A DNA stretch of 64,000 bases from Shinisaurus crocodilurus (GCA_021292165.1 CM037878.1:7308857-7372856), one strand, 5' to 3'; counted from the first letter of the stretch, positions 40,626 through 52,339 are shown. Made by a program: numbers and translations. Notes: generated by a model not told the origin, from the letters alone.

Positions 40626-40721
40626 CAGTGTTCTCCAACCTTGGGTCCCCAGATGTTTTTGGCCTACAACTCCCAGCATGCCCCAGCCAGCTCTAGCACA
40701 CGGAGCGCACGGAGAACACTG
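40626..40721. mobile_element. Palindromic hAT MITE with filler replacing most of the right arm
   Basis: The left arm is intact to cagcatgccccagccagc. Then about 20 unrelated bases (tctagcacacggagcgcacg) lead straight to the terminal gagaacactg. The target duplication tcttaggc is perfect at 40618-40625 and 40722-40729. Confidence 0.88.
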
Positions 40722-41489
40722 TCTTAGGCTCTGACGTTTACCATCTCTGCGTTACGTCTACATTCGGCGCCAGCGCAAAACACGGTGCTGCTCCAAACGG
40801 GCTGCAGACAGCACTTCAAAAGATCTTGCTGACGCACCATTCGGACACCAGTTTCTGCCTTCATCTCTCAGCCGCCTTCGGTGATACAGTAGGTCACTTT
40901 ACCTTGCTGCGTGGCAGGGTCGGCCCTATCTAGCCCCTGACTCTAAGCGGAGAGGCAACCTTAGAATACTGACAATGAGCGAACGGAAGCATATGAGAAT
41001 CTCCAGAAACAGCTCTAAGCTTTACAGATGCTCAGGATTTCTGTGCAATGTGTGGAAGGTGCAACAATCTTTTTTTAAAAAAAAAAAGATTTGCCTGAAT
41101 CACGTTTCTATACCATGCTGCACCCACCTGCCTGTCCCACCGCGCAATTCTTCACTACACCCTGTTGATGTAAATCTTTCTTGCCCCAGGTGCAAAAAGA
41201 AGCACATTTCCTCTCCTACGTTCCAGACGTGCCTTGGTGAGCATCAGAAATGGCGCATAATTACTGTTTGGAGGCAGAAGGAGTGGTCAGACTTACTATC
41301 TTCACTGTGAACTGTTGAAAGCTGAGCTATAAATTTCTGCCTCCAGAAAGTTGCCTTCTGCAACAGTTCAGGAAACTGTTAAGGCTGTTGCATTGCTTCC
41401 TACTGCTTGCAAAACATTTATAAACTTGCACAACTTTACAAGTTGCCGGGTCTTTAAAAAAAAAAATGTAGAATTAACATGTGGAATTC

Positions 41490-41538
41490 ACCCCCAGAGT
41501 GGCCGGCTACCGGCTAGATGGGCGATTTAAAAATACAA

Positions 41539-41573
<35 letters not shown>

Positions 41574-41576
41574 ATT
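41490..41576 (+). mobile_element. L2-like LINE tail
   Basis: Short tail, cagagtggccggctaccggc and gatgggcgatttaaa followed by (AAAT)n. Confidence 0.7.
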
Positions 41577-42595
41577 CACTGCCCCCAAGATCGCTGCTGG
41601 CTGAGATGGCTTTTAATGGGGACAAAGGGCCAAATCTTGGAGATCCGTGATCAAATAAGATCCCCTTTGGAGAGGGCCCATAGAGAAGCGGCGGAAGAGA
41701 CCAGGGGAGCTGCTTCCGGGCAGTGGGCTGGTTCGCACAGTCACCGTGAGTTAAACAAGCCCCGCGGCATGTGCCAGGCACCATTTCCATAATCACCACA
41801 CACAGGCGCATCTTGTCGTGTTGGCTGAACAGGGCAACGTGGTTTGTTGGAGGAGGAAACGACCCTCACCCGCGGTGGGTTGTTGCTGGGTTATTTGAGG
41901 GCTGTTTCCCCCTCCAACAAGCCATGCCGCCTGGGTTTCTGAGCATCATGCATGCACACGGGCAGTTGGCCCTAGGGTGCCTCCAGACAGGGCTTGTCAC
42001 CCTACCAGTCCGATGGCACCGGCCATGCAGCAATCCCAGGTCCAGGAGAGGGCAACAGGGTTGCACAGGAACTGCATGCAGTGGCCAGTTTTGAAGTGCC
42101 GGCACTCATGGATGGTGACCATCCCTGCAGCCACGCTCCCGAGGAGAGCCCACGAATGTAGGCAACAGTTTTTATCTCCACCAGGAGCAGGTCTTTCGTA
42201 AAGCGAAGGGGTCTTGACTTCCCCATTCAAGACCAAACCACCCACAAATACTTTGCATTAGAACAGGGAGCGGGGTGGTGGCGGCAGCAGATGATGTCAG
42301 GCATCTCTGCTAATAAAAATGTGCCAGTGCTGCACCCCTCTGAGCCCCGGGCCGGCTCCATAAGCCACGGATTGTAGGTGCTCCTTGATGTGTATAGATG
42401 CATATTTGGAAATAACTGTAATTTGAGCTGTAATTTGTAAAGAGAGAGAGAGAGAGACTGGGTTCGTATGACACACTAAACCTCAGCAGGTTCAGTGCTA
42501 CTGCGGTTTAGCATATTGTCTGAGCCCTGCAGGCTGCTATGCCACGGTTTGCGGCAGGGTTAGGGAAACCCTGGTAGGTTTCGCGTGTTGTCCAA

Positions 42596-43015
42596 ACCCA
42601 TGCATCTGGGGCCCTCCTCCAACTGCCACCTCCAAGAGAGGCTCTCGGTTGGTGGCAACGAGGAGTAGGGCCTTCTCGGTGGTAGCCCCCCAATTCTGGA
42701 ACAAACTCCCCACTGAGACCCGCCTGGCGCCAACCTTACTATCTTTTCGGCGCCAGGTTAAGACTTCCCTCTATGCCAAGGCATTTAATAGTTAAGAGCT
42801 CGGAATAGCACGGGGGTGGGGGGACTGTCACCTGTAGGCTCAGTTTTATTAGTTTTTGGATTGTTATTTTAAACAGTGTTTTTAAGTTTGGTTTTTAATC
42901 TTTTAAACTATTTTGTATGCTTTTATTGTTGTTTTTATGTATACACTATTGTGAACCGTCCAGAGAGCTTCGGCTGTGGGGCGGTAGAGAAATGAAATCA
43001 AATGAAATGAAATAC
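42596..43015 (+). mobile_element. L2-like LINE 3' end, diverged subfamily
   Basis: The decayed coding end (ggtggcaacgaggagtaggg, ccccaattctggaacaaact) parallels the FSVAAPVLWNSLP block of the 35537 and 49920 copies. The tail is gagagcttcggctgtggggc, like 4538. Confidence 0.7.
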
Positions 43016-43369
43016 GACACGCTAACCTACCCGCAAGCCAAAAAGGCACAGACTCCCGTGCCCAGAACGGCAAAAAAGGGCTGTCGCTCTGGGCAAGGGG
43101 CTCTGGCTGATGAGAGCCAATGGCCGTCGTGACGTGGCGACAATGCCAACGGCGAGGCCCGGGAGGGGACTTATTCTCTCTGCCCGGCCCGCGCAGCGGA
43201 CTCCCACAGTGGGTTGATCAGCGCGGCAGGCAGAAGGGAAAGGAGTCGCAGGAAGGACCTGTGGTGGTGCTGGTGTTCCTGGAGAGAAGCGCCAGCACAG
43301 CAGGCACCTTGGACAGGTGGCGACACAGCATGGGGGTACAGGACCCAGCCAGAAACTAGGTCCTCTACC

Positions 43370-44360
43370 CCCTATGCCACACAGCCTCCTATCATGGCTG
43401 GTTCAGCAGCTCCATCGGGGCCTTGTTGGCCAAGGCCCCAACGCAGCCACTGAACCAGCCACGACAGGTGGCCCCTCACAAGGCCAGGTTGAACCCAGCC
43501 TTGTGCGGGATCCCCAATGCAGTGGCAGCTTCTCCTCCCTGGCTTGCCCTTGCCCCCACTTTTCTCAAGGGAGAAAGGGGGCCAGCCAGGGAGGGGGGAG
43601 GAGCCACCACCGTGTCAGCAGTTCTCAACTCCAGGGCACGAGCAGCAATGGTCCTAGGCTGGAATGGCAGGGCCAGGGGTGATGGAGGCGGAGGCAGGCC
43701 AGAGACAAGCAAGCAGAGTCCAGAGCAAGTAATGGTCAAACATGGCAGAGTGGGGCCAGAGGCAAGAAGCAAAGTCCAGGAACAAGCAGAGGTCAGACAC
43801 GTACTAGGCAAGGTGGGGCCGGAGACAAGAAACATAGGTCAGGGGCAGATGCAGGTCAAACACAGGCAAGACAAGGATCAGAGTTGGGCCCCCCAGAGTC
43901 AGGAACCAGCTGCAGACACCACAATGATTCATGTTGCTGTGGCAAAGGCTTGAGGGAAGAGGAAGCCTTTATGTAGGGCTTCCTGCAGCTCCCAGCTGGT
44001 CTGCATTAGCAAGCCTGGGAGCACCCGGAGGTCTGGGGCAGAACCCTGCAAATACAGCAGTGTGGGCCGGGCTGCTGTCTGAAAAGTGGCCACCAGATGG
44101 AGCTGCAGCGCTTCCCAGCTGAGCAGATCCTGACAGCAGTCCCCCCGCAAGGCCGGGTTCAACCCAGCCTTGCGAGGGATCACCGATGCGGCTCCTCCTC
44201 GCCCAGCCCCGGTGAGGAGGATGAGGCATGCAACGGCAAACAGCTGCGGCAGAGGACGGCGGCAGTGAATGGGGCTCTGGGGGAGGGGGAATGACGAGGG
44301 GCAGCCGCGGGGACCATTGTCCTTGCTCAGTGGGGACGCAACCCCACTGAGCGAGGGCAA
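43370..44360. repeat. GC-rich region with diverged tandem and dispersed duplications
   Basis: A degenerate array of roughly 55-65-bp units (agtggggccagaggcaagaa, aggtcagacacgtactaggc) covers 43680-43880. On either side a related block (aggttgaacccagccttgtg at 43485, gggttcaacccagccttgcg at 44155) occurs twice. I could not assign a class. Long open frames here reflect GC content. Confidence 0.5.
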
Positions 44361-44743
44361 GAAGCCTCCGACAGCTGCCAAAAGGTGCCACTTGGGCACT
44401 TTGGGGCAGCTGTCATCCCCACTCGTCCGCCCTCAGTGTTGCCATGGTGTCCCCTGGGATACCGACCGGAGGACTGAGGGGAGAGGTGGCGCCTCCAGAC
44501 CCCCGCTGGGCCCCACCATTTGTCTGGGGCAACTTTAAACCCACAGAGGTTTCAGAATCCCCGTGGGTTTAAAGTGACGTGTGAACGCGGCCAGAGAGAG
44601 AGAGAGATCGATATCCAGTTTGGCTCAAATTCATCAAGCAATAAATTAATCAGTGCTGGGTACTGAAAAGATCCAAGGCTCAGGCCCACAGGACAAAAGA
44701 AAATGCACAAATTTGCATATGCTAATTTACATACGCTCTAAAG

Positions 44744-44878
44744 CAGTGTTCTCCAACCTTGGGTCCCCAGATGTTTTTGGCCTACAACTCCCAGCACGCC
44801 CCAGCCAGCATAGCTGGCTGGGGCATGCTGGGAGTTGTAGGCCAAAAACATCTGGGGACCCAAGGTTGGAGAACACTG
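44744..44878. mobile_element. Palindromic hAT MITE, 135 bp (donor locus)
   Basis: The target duplication ctctaaag is perfect at 44736-44743 and 44879-44886, followed by a (TG)n run. This MITE plus its right flank up to about 44916 appears in inverted orientation at 62759-62900. Confidence 0.93.
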
Positions 44879-44884
44879 CTCTAA

Positions 44885-44915
<31 letters not shown>

Positions 44916-44919
44916 CTTT

Positions 44920-45690
44920 AAAGGACCCTGTTTCCTAAGGACACCCCTATTTGTCAAAAGGGATGTATGGACAGGGGAGAGGAAGGCATCTGATTTCAGA
45001 AAAATACCTCAAGCAGGAAGTTTCGGGGGGGGGGCAGCAGGAGGCGTGGGCAAAAAGCCATCTATTCCAGGGGGATCAGATGCAACGGAGATCACCAGGG
45101 CCCCTGGACCTTTCTTTCAGCAAGTGCCCACGGACAGCAGGGTGGTGGGGCAGATGCCCTCCCAGAGATTCGGGGCTCCAGATGAAAGATTCGGGGCTCC
45201 AGCCCTAGTGGGCCGCCCCCTAACACTGCCTCTGGAACACCTGTTGCTGGGGCATGGGTGGGGGAGGACACACGCACCAGTGGGGAGGGCTGTAGGCTTC
45301 ATGCCCTACTTGTGGCCTTCCCGGAGGCATCTGGGTCGATCTGATTCAAGAAGGCTCACCTTACTTACCTTGTATGTCCCAACCTGGAGAAGCCCACACA
45401 GTGCTTTTGCCTTGTTTTCAATCTGCATGGCAGCTACAAAGGAGAATGCAGGCGGCAGACATTCGGTAGGTACTCCGCCGGGAAGATAAGCTGAGCCTGC
45501 TGAATTTCTGCCTGACCTGTGGCTCTTAAACACAGAGTGGCTTTGTCAGGAAAAGAGGGGGGGGGAAATGTGGGAACTCTTCTTGGGGCTGGAAGTTGAG
45601 AAACGGGACTTCTGGCTTCTATGTGGCGTTACTATGGCTGTAACATTTTGTTGTTTAAATTTGGTTGGTTTTATCTTGCATGTCGCTAAG
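44920..45690. other. No gene recognised
   Basis: Moderately GC-rich, without repeats matching other parts of the window. A short local duplication (agattcggggctccagatga / agattcggggctccagccct) lies at 45166-45205. Confidence 0.4.
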
Positions 45691-45691
45691 G

Positions 45692-46039
45692 CAGTGCTTC
45701 TCAATTATTTTCTGTCATGCCCCCCCTAGGAAGAAGAAAACATTTCGCGCCCCCCGCGCGACTGTAAATAGTATCATTTGTCTATAAAATTGTTATAAGT
45801 ACACCTCTGCATAACACTGTATCCTTATTAACGTATAAGAGAATAAAAAAAAGAAAGAAATGTGGATCGATTTACAACAAAGAATAGCTTTATTAACTGT
45901 AGCAGAAAAAGATTTAAAGGAGCACAGGATTTAAAGGAACACGATATTAAAAAAACTTTTAACTGAGGTCAAACGAGCCCCCCTTTACGGAGCCTCGCGC
46001 CCCCCCTGGGGCCCCCGCCCCACTATTTGAGAAGCACTG
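45692..46039. mobile_element. Non-autonomous hAT element, 348 bp, perfect target duplication
   Basis: Ends cagtgcttctcaattatt and actatttgagaagcactg. The target duplication cgctaagg is at 45684-45691 and 46040-46047. The interior is AT-rich, with subterminal gcgcccccc blocks on both sides. No transposase is encoded, and it is distinct from the other families here. Confidence 0.93.
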
Positions 46040-46054
46040 CGCTAAGGGCACAGT

Positions 46055-46160
46055 CCTATGCGTGTTTAGACAGAAAAAAAGCCCTACAACACATGGCGGG
46101 CTGGGGCATGCTGGGAGTTGTAGGACGTGTTTTCTGTCTAAACACGCGGCATAGGATTGT
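46055..46160. mobile_element. Palindromic MITE, CCTATGC...TTTAGACAG family
   Basis: The arms cctatgcgtgtttagacag and its complement surround a gggctggggcatgctggg core. It sits immediately after the hAT element at 45692. Confidence 0.7.
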
Positions 46161-46198
46161 GCAGCTAGAGTTTTGTATTTTATAAAGCAACTCCGACA

Positions 46199-46317
46199 GC
46201 CTTCCCCAACTCAGTGCCCTGCAGATGTGTTGGACTACAACTCCCATAGACCCCTAGCCAAGATTATGGGAGTTGTAGTCCAACACATCTTCAGGGCACC
46301 AGCCTGGGGAAAGGCTG
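46199..46317. mobile_element. Palindromic MITE, CCTTCCCCAAC family
   Basis: Arms ccttccccaactcagtgccc and its complement around tagccaagattatggg. Member of the 16176 and 36496 family. Confidence 0.65.
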
Positions 46318-46584
46318 TACGACTATAATAATAAAAGAGGATTTCTGTCTGTCCGGCTGCGCCACGCCGCTACAACCTTGAAACCTAGAGACCTGAAACT
46401 CGGCACACGTACCAAGGGGTGTGCACCTTGAGGTTATTTTGTTTGTCTTGAAATGCATTAATTAATTTTAATGAGCCCATGTGGCTGTAGCCTGCAGTAA
46501 CATCATCAGCCCCCCCTAGGAGCAGACTTAGCTAACCAACACATAGCTCTGCAAGAAGGTTGAAGCCGGGGGGGGGGGGGGATG

Positions 46585-47160
46585 ATGAGTATTTATTTAT
46601 TTTATTTATTTAATATATTTATTCACACACACACACACACACCATCAGCCAAAAGGCTCCCTGGGCAGTTTACAAAACAAGCAACAAATAAAAGCAACCA
46701 TCCTAAAACAAAAGCATCAATAAAAACATAAAAATACAAACATATTAAAATATAACACGATAACACCACGCAGCCAAAATCAATTCAACCCAGAGGTACA
46801 ATGGCGATAATAAAGTGGATAAAATCAGCCGTTAAAATGTTGGGCAAATAAAAAGGTCTCCGCCTGGTGCCTGAAGGAATAGAGGGTAGGCGCCAGGTGC
46901 ACCTCTTTGGGGAGCTGATTCCACAGATGGGGTGCCACAGCTGAGAAGGCCCTTCTCAGGCCGAGGCAGAGTGATGGGCCTGCCACCTCCCCTCTGCTGT
47001 GGGGCAGCCCCCCTCAGGGGAATGGAGTGGACAGACCCCTCCTTCAGGGGGCATAGGGGTGCACCATGGCAGGGACCATACTTGGGGGTGCTGGAGGGCA
47101 CGGCTGCTCTCAGACAAGGCAGGCACAATTGTGTCCAGCTCCGACAGCTGTGTAGGTAAG
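46585..47160 (-). mobile_element. LINE 3' end of an L2-like family (reversed)
   Basis: The tail complement has tttatttaatatatttattc with a (CA)n run, then gctccctgggcagtttacaa. It reaches a decayed coding end with ggtctccgcctggtgcctga and gggagctgattccacagatg. Diverged relatives are at 52870-53000, 58190-58310 and 60545-61100. Confidence 0.55.
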
Positions 47161-47590
47161 TTTGCTTGAAGGCTTCACTGCATCACACCAAGGGCTATTC
47201 CAACTCATCAGGGTGGCCATTTACGGATCACCAAGAAAGAGGAAATGTATCACCCCAAAGAGGGCATCGGTTTGCATATCATTTGCATGTATAGATGCAC
47301 ATTTAGAAATAACGATTACCATTGAAATGTAAAAACAGCAAATCTCACCGGAGTGTGACGAGGACTGTGACGGGGGACACCCACGTGCCTGCCTGTTCAG
47401 CCTCCTGTCCAGGCACTCACTGTCGATGGGGCAACGATTCTTACGCCTCTTTATATTTCAACCGTAACCGGACAGGACAGCCCTTCAAGTAGAGGACGGA
47501 TCCCTGGCAGCACTTCAAACAGAGGACTGTCCTCTGAAAAAGAGGACACCTGAACCCGTGCAAAGCCGGGTCCATTTGCTAGCAAAGCAA

Positions 47591-47851
47591 ACAGTCATGC
47601 CTTGGATTGAGAGCATAATTCGTTCCGGAAACGTGCTTGTTGTAATCCAAAACACTCTTATATCAAAACGAAATTCCCCCCCCCAAAAAAATGTGTACAG
47701 AGATTTTTAATTTAAGCCGTACTACAGTACTTGTATTGCAAGACGTCGCTTGTATATCAAGTTTTTAAAAAATTAAATAAATATTTAAAAATGTGCTTGT
47801 CTTGCAAAACGCTCTCAAACCAAGCTACTTGCAATCCAAGGCATTACTGTA
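47591..47851. mobile_element. Tigger/pogo-like MITE, second copy
   Basis: Ends cagtcatgccttggattg and the complement of caatccaaggcattactgta. It is about 95% identical by eye to 15211-15468, including ttgtacagagatttttaatt. Confidence 0.75.
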
Positions 47852-48913
47852 CACAGTGCTTTTTTTCTGGAGAAAAAGGTACCGGAACTCTTGGATTACA
47901 TTTCCTCGGGAGTAGATGGCGATTAAATTGTAATGCAATTAATAGAAGAAAAGGTGCTGGAACTCAGTTCCTGTGAGTTCCACCAGAAAAAAAGCCCTGA
48001 CTGTACATTAAATAAATCTTGCCTGGATTGAGGACAGGTTGGGCAAGCTTGCCCTGGGCACCAGTGGCTGCTACGTGACGGCCAAGGGATCCAGGCACTT
48101 CTTCCTTTCTCCCTTCGTCTTTCCAGCTGGCTATGGTAGCCAACGGCCACTATTGTAGACGGGGCCAGGAGCTGGCCGCTCTCCTAAGGGGAATGGCTGG
48201 CTCTGTGGATGCAGGCCAGTCAAAGGGCCTGGGAGGCTCAAGTGGCGGGGACCCTGAACTCCAACCTGCATTCTGGCCCCAGGATTGCTCGCCAGGGTGC
48301 AGAAGGCAGATTACAAAATAGCTGGCGGTGGCTGCGCTGATAGATTGGGCTCTAGCAGCCTCTCACCTCAAGGGCTGTGTCAGTGTTTGCCAGCTGGGAG
48401 GGTGTGAATTCTGCCAGTGTGTGGAAATAGGAGATAATAAGCACTCCTCCTGGCCAGTGCAGGGACAGAGATGCATGCTGGGAGAGTATTCTAGGTGCTT
48501 TCCTGAGCACATGATGGAACCCTCCCTGAGCTGAGAGTCAAACCGGACCTGCCTTGAAGCGCAGGATTCCGAAAAGGGCTCAAAGTGGCGACGTTTCTTC
48601 ATTTGCAGAAACCAGCCCCGGGGAGCCCCCATTCTGGTTCTGGACCACGGTGCAGGCAGAGTGGAGATTTTTTAACCCCCTTTCCCTGAGCCATTTTCCT
48701 GCTGAAAAGTCTCCCGCTGCTGCTCTTTGCCCCGATTCTTACAAATCATTTTAAACATTCAATTTTTTTTTTAAATGAAGAAAGAAAAGAAAAGAGAAAG
48801 TCCTTTACAACCATTCCAACCTTTGAGGCTGGATCCAGATTTAGGTGCTTCCCCGGAGGTGCCTCCCTTCGATTCCGCCCTGGGGAGGAGTGGGAAGGAA
48901 AGTCTGCTTCTGC

Positions 48914-49696
48914 CAGGGATGGGGACTCGGACTCGAGGACTCGACTCATGAGTCGGAGTGAGTCCCCCCTCTGACTCGACTCGGACTCGAGTCCCAATAT
49001 TTTTAATGGGACTCGAGACTCGACTCGGGACTCGAGACCAAGGACTCGTCAACATCCCTGGGCTGTTGACGAGTCTTCTGGCTGTGCCAGAAGGAGCGCG
49101 ATCACCGGTGAAGAGCGCATGGAAGCGAGGCGCGCCGCTGCTCGGCCACTATGGACAGCTACCAGGAGCGCAGCCCCAACGATGTGTTGAGATTTATTTT
49201 GATTGATGTGTTGTTGTGGGGGGTTTGGGTTAGGGTCAGACATTTTGGGTTTGGCTGCCTCTGCCTGCCTGTCTGGGGTTCCCATCCTCCTCTGCCTGCC
49301 TGGTCTCTTCTTGACCAGTTCAACAGTTGAATTGTCCAAGACAAAGGCCTCTGCCTGCCTGCTTTGGGGTTCCCTGCCTCCTCTGCCTGCCTGGTTATTT
49401 TGGGTTTTTCTGCCTGGTCTGTTCTTGCCAAAATCAGTTGCAGAGTTTTGAAATAAAAAGGCACACTTGTGCCTAGAATTTATTTAAGCCACACATCTGA
49501 AGTAGCCTTATTTTGTTGGGGGGAAACCCCATTGATTTTAATAGGGACTCGTGGAGTCAGTTTTGGGAGTGACTCAGGACTCGGGACTCGTGAGTCACCA
49601 TTTTGGACCAAGGACTCGGACTCGGACTTGAGACTCAGGTCCAAAGACTCGTGACTCGACTCGTGACTCGAGACCAAGGACTCTTCAACATCCCTG
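48914..49696. mobile_element. Non-autonomous hAT element of the 283-2436 family, perfect target duplication
   Basis: Ends cagggatggggactcgg and tcttcaacatccctg. The target duplication gcttctgc is at 48906-48913 and 49697-49704. The arms are GACTCGA-rich. The interior 49237-49476 matches the 3' non-coding DNA of the transposase element (1-230, reversed), and the left interior (gagcgcatggaagcgaggcg) matches 25360-25380. The transposase coding part is missing entirely, so it depends on a transposase supplied elsewhere. Confidence 0.95.
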
Positions 49697-49919
49697 GCTT
49701 CTGCCCACCCTGTTGTACGTGCCTAAATCTGGATCCAACCCAATAATGATAAAGTTGGATTGGACCCGCACCTATCTAGGGACTTACCTCAGGATCGTTC
49801 TTGGTACTCTGGCAACCGCAAGACAACCGGCCTCCAGTCGCCCTTCATAGCTGGCTTGAGCACCATTTTCTGGTCGGAAAGGCAGGATATAAATTTAATC
49901 AATACATTTACATTTCAAT

Positions 49920-50785
49920 ACATGCTGAAGCTGAACCCCGACAAGACCGAGGTACTTCTGGTGGGGGACAAGGGGAGGTTAGGGGATGTTGACCTGGTGC
50001 TGAATGGGGTACATCTACCCCTGAAGGACCAGGTCCACAGCTTGGGGGTCATTCTAGACTCCCAGCTGTCCATGGAGGCTCAGGTGTCAGCTGTGAGCCG
50101 GGCGGCGCTGTATCAACTCCATCTGATACGGCAGCTGCACCCCTACCTTCCTAATCATCTGCTCCCATCGGTGGTTCATGCCTTGGTCTCCTCTCGCCTA
50201 GACTACTGTAATGCGCTCTACGTGGGGTTACCCTGGAAGACGGTCTGGAAGCTGCAGCTGGTACAGAATGAGGCGGCTCGCCTGGTTAAAGGTAGCCGCC
50301 GGCAGGACCACATCACTCCAGTGCTCAAGGAGCTGCTACTAGTTGCTTGCCGAGCTGAATTCAAGGTGTTGGTTTCGACCTTTAAAACCCTATACGGCTC
50401 CTGTCCAGTTTATCTCAAGGAGCGTCTCCAGCAACACCAAGTGGGCCGCTCAACAAGATCTGCCACAGACAGCCTTCTCCTTGTCCCTTCAGCCAGAGCA
50501 GCTAGACTGGTGGGGACGAGGAAGAGGGCCTTTTCTGTGGCGGCCCCCATACTGTGGAACTCTCTCCCTAGTGACCTCTGCCATGCCCCCTCTCTGCTGA
50601 GCTTCCGCCGCTCACTAAAAACATGGCTATTCAGGCGGGAATATGGGGTGGGCTAAGATTTTAAAATTGTATACTGTTTTAACTGTATTTTCTATTTTAT
50701 CATGTTGTACATCGCCCAGAGTGGCTGGTTTGCCGGCCAGATGGGCGATTCATAAATACAACAAATAAATAAATAAATAAATTTA
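49920..50785 (+). mobile_element. L2-like LINE, distal ORF2 and 3' end
   Basis: A frame of about 245 codons starts LKLNPDKTEVLLVGDKG (the block following the RT domain) and continues with DSQLSMEAQVSAVSRAALYQ, SSRLDYCNALYVGLPW and RKRAFSVAAPILWNSLPSDL. The tail ends gatgggcgattcataaatac and (AAAT)n. It is 5' truncated at about 49920. The frame is intact, suggesting a fairly young copy. Confidence 0.88.
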
Positions 50786-50915
50786 GGGTGCAATCCTACG
50801 CAAGTCTAGACAGAAAAAAGGCCTACAACTCCCAGCATGCCCCAGCCAGCTGGCTGGGGCATGCTGGGAGTTGTAGGCCTTTTTTCTGTCTAGACTTGCG
50901 TAGGATTGCACTTTT
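50785..50915. mobile_element. Palindromic MITE, GTGCAATCCTACGCAAGTC family
   Basis: Near-perfect hairpin: gtgcaatcctacgcaagtct and complement, with core cagcatgccccagccagctg. It is the best preserved member of the family at 11153 and 46055. Confidence 0.85.
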
Positions 50916-51039
50916 AATAAATAAAAGAGCCTGCAGTGCTACTGGGGAAATGAAGACGGTGAGCAACATCCCTGCTACCAGCCCTGGCAGAACTGTAAAA
51001 AGAAGGAAAAACAAAAGAAAAAGGGTTGTCAGCAATGCT

Positions 51040-51905
51040 GACCCATTGACTGGGTCCAGACAACACGATTGTTGGGTTTTGCATAGGCAGAACGAGATTA
51101 CCACCTGACATCAGGATTATCACCTGACATGGTGGGTGTCTCTTGAGTTCAAGTACACAAGGTCTTTGGTCACGAGACATAGTCTCAAGATGATATGACT
51201 CAGCAACCTTGGACAGGTTTAGCAGTAAACATGTTGATGAATAGGTTATACAACTGGGGTGAGTAATATCCTATTTATAGGTGGTATAAAGCTAACACAC
51301 TTGCTGATAGCTTCACTCCTTCACTCCTTCTCTTCTCCTCTCGTCTCGTCTCGACATGTCTATTGTTCTGGACTTCACTTCATCTAGCCTTACCACTGGG
51401 GTATTGGATTTGTATCTGCAATGATGTAGTGAGTAAGAGATGCATTGCTTGCCTTAATCCCATGTAATTGGGTCTTACAAATAAACTCTTTAATCTTTAT
51501 TAACTGCTGTTATCTCCTCCTTCCGCCTGCGTGACTGGGACTGAGGGTCACTGGCTAGGGAAGCTTTTGAACCCGGGTCAGTCCAGCTCTCACAACGATA
51601 ACCCACACTCAAGGGTTGAGTGTGGGTTGTTGTTGAACTGTGGGTTGTTGTTGAAACATGGGTTATCGTGCTGTCTGAGCCCAGCTGCACTAATGAACCA
51701 TGGCTTGTTGACCACAAAAAAACCCATGAAGAGAAGCCATGGTTTGTTGTTGGGTTGTGAACTCTGGGTTGTTCACCACGGTTTGTTATCTCAGCTGGGT
51801 TCAGACAACACAACAACCCACAGTTCAACGACAACTCACAGTCAACCCATACTCAATCCTTGAGTGTGGGTTATTGTGTCATCTGAATCCAGTCAGCTCT
51901 GGTGG
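51040..51905. mobile_element. AACCCAC foldback MITE interrupted by a solo LTR
   Basis: The left end is actgggtccagacaacacga up to 51069, resuming at 51595 with acgataacccacactcaagg. The right terminus is near ttgtgtcatctgaatccagt. The interior is a chain of GTGGGTTGTTG palindromes like 7370-7685. Confidence 0.7.
51070..51594 (+). mobile_element. Solo LTR with perfect 5-bp target duplication
   Basis: Begins TGTTGGG and ends CTCTCACA. The target duplication acgat is at 51065-51069 and 51595-51599. A TATA-like ggtataaagc lies near 51283 and AATAAA near 51480, in the right order for an LTR promoter and poly(A) site. No internal genes remain, so the two LTRs of the provirus-like element have recombined. 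The 5-bp duplication fits Ty3/gypsy or retroviral types. Confidence 0.9.
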
Positions 51906-52194
51906 ACCCCAGCATTTGCCCAATCCTGCTGGGTGCTGAGCCTGGGTCTGCCTTTGTGGCTTTATTTATTTGTGTATCGAGATCTTTGAAACCCGTCTTT
52001 TGAACAAATATCTGCAGGGTGGGCTAACAAAGCATACAGAAACAGTAGTACAATATCACATGGCAAAAAAAAACACAAGATCTAACCTATAAATACCAAG
52101 GAGCAGCAAGTGTTAACCACTCCAGCAGAAACAAGAAAGGAAGCTAGTCAGGGCAACCCAATAGCCAGTTCGGATGGCCAGGTATCCTACAGAG

Positions 52195-52337
52195 CAGTGT
52201 TCTCCACCAACCTTGGGTCCCCAGATGTTTTTGGCCTACAACTCCCAGCATGCCCCAGCCAGCGTAGCGTAGCTGGCTGGGGCATGCTGGGAGTTGTAGG
52301 CCAAAAACATCTGGGGACCCAAGGTTGGAGAACACTG
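52195..52337. mobile_element. Palindromic hAT MITE, 143 bp
   Basis: The target duplication ctacagag is perfect at 52187-52194 and 52338-52345. It carries small extra bases in both arms compared with the 135-bp form. Confidence 0.9.
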
Positions 52338-52339
52338 CT

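Noticed and set aside
43370..44400. Host gene suggested by long GC-rich open frames on both strands
   Set aside because: The frames overlap on both strands, follow tandem repeats and show no domain or splice structure.
49060..49220. Small host gene in the interior of the 48914 element
   Set aside because: The sequence recurs in the 25177 element and lies between hAT ends, so it is transposon leader.
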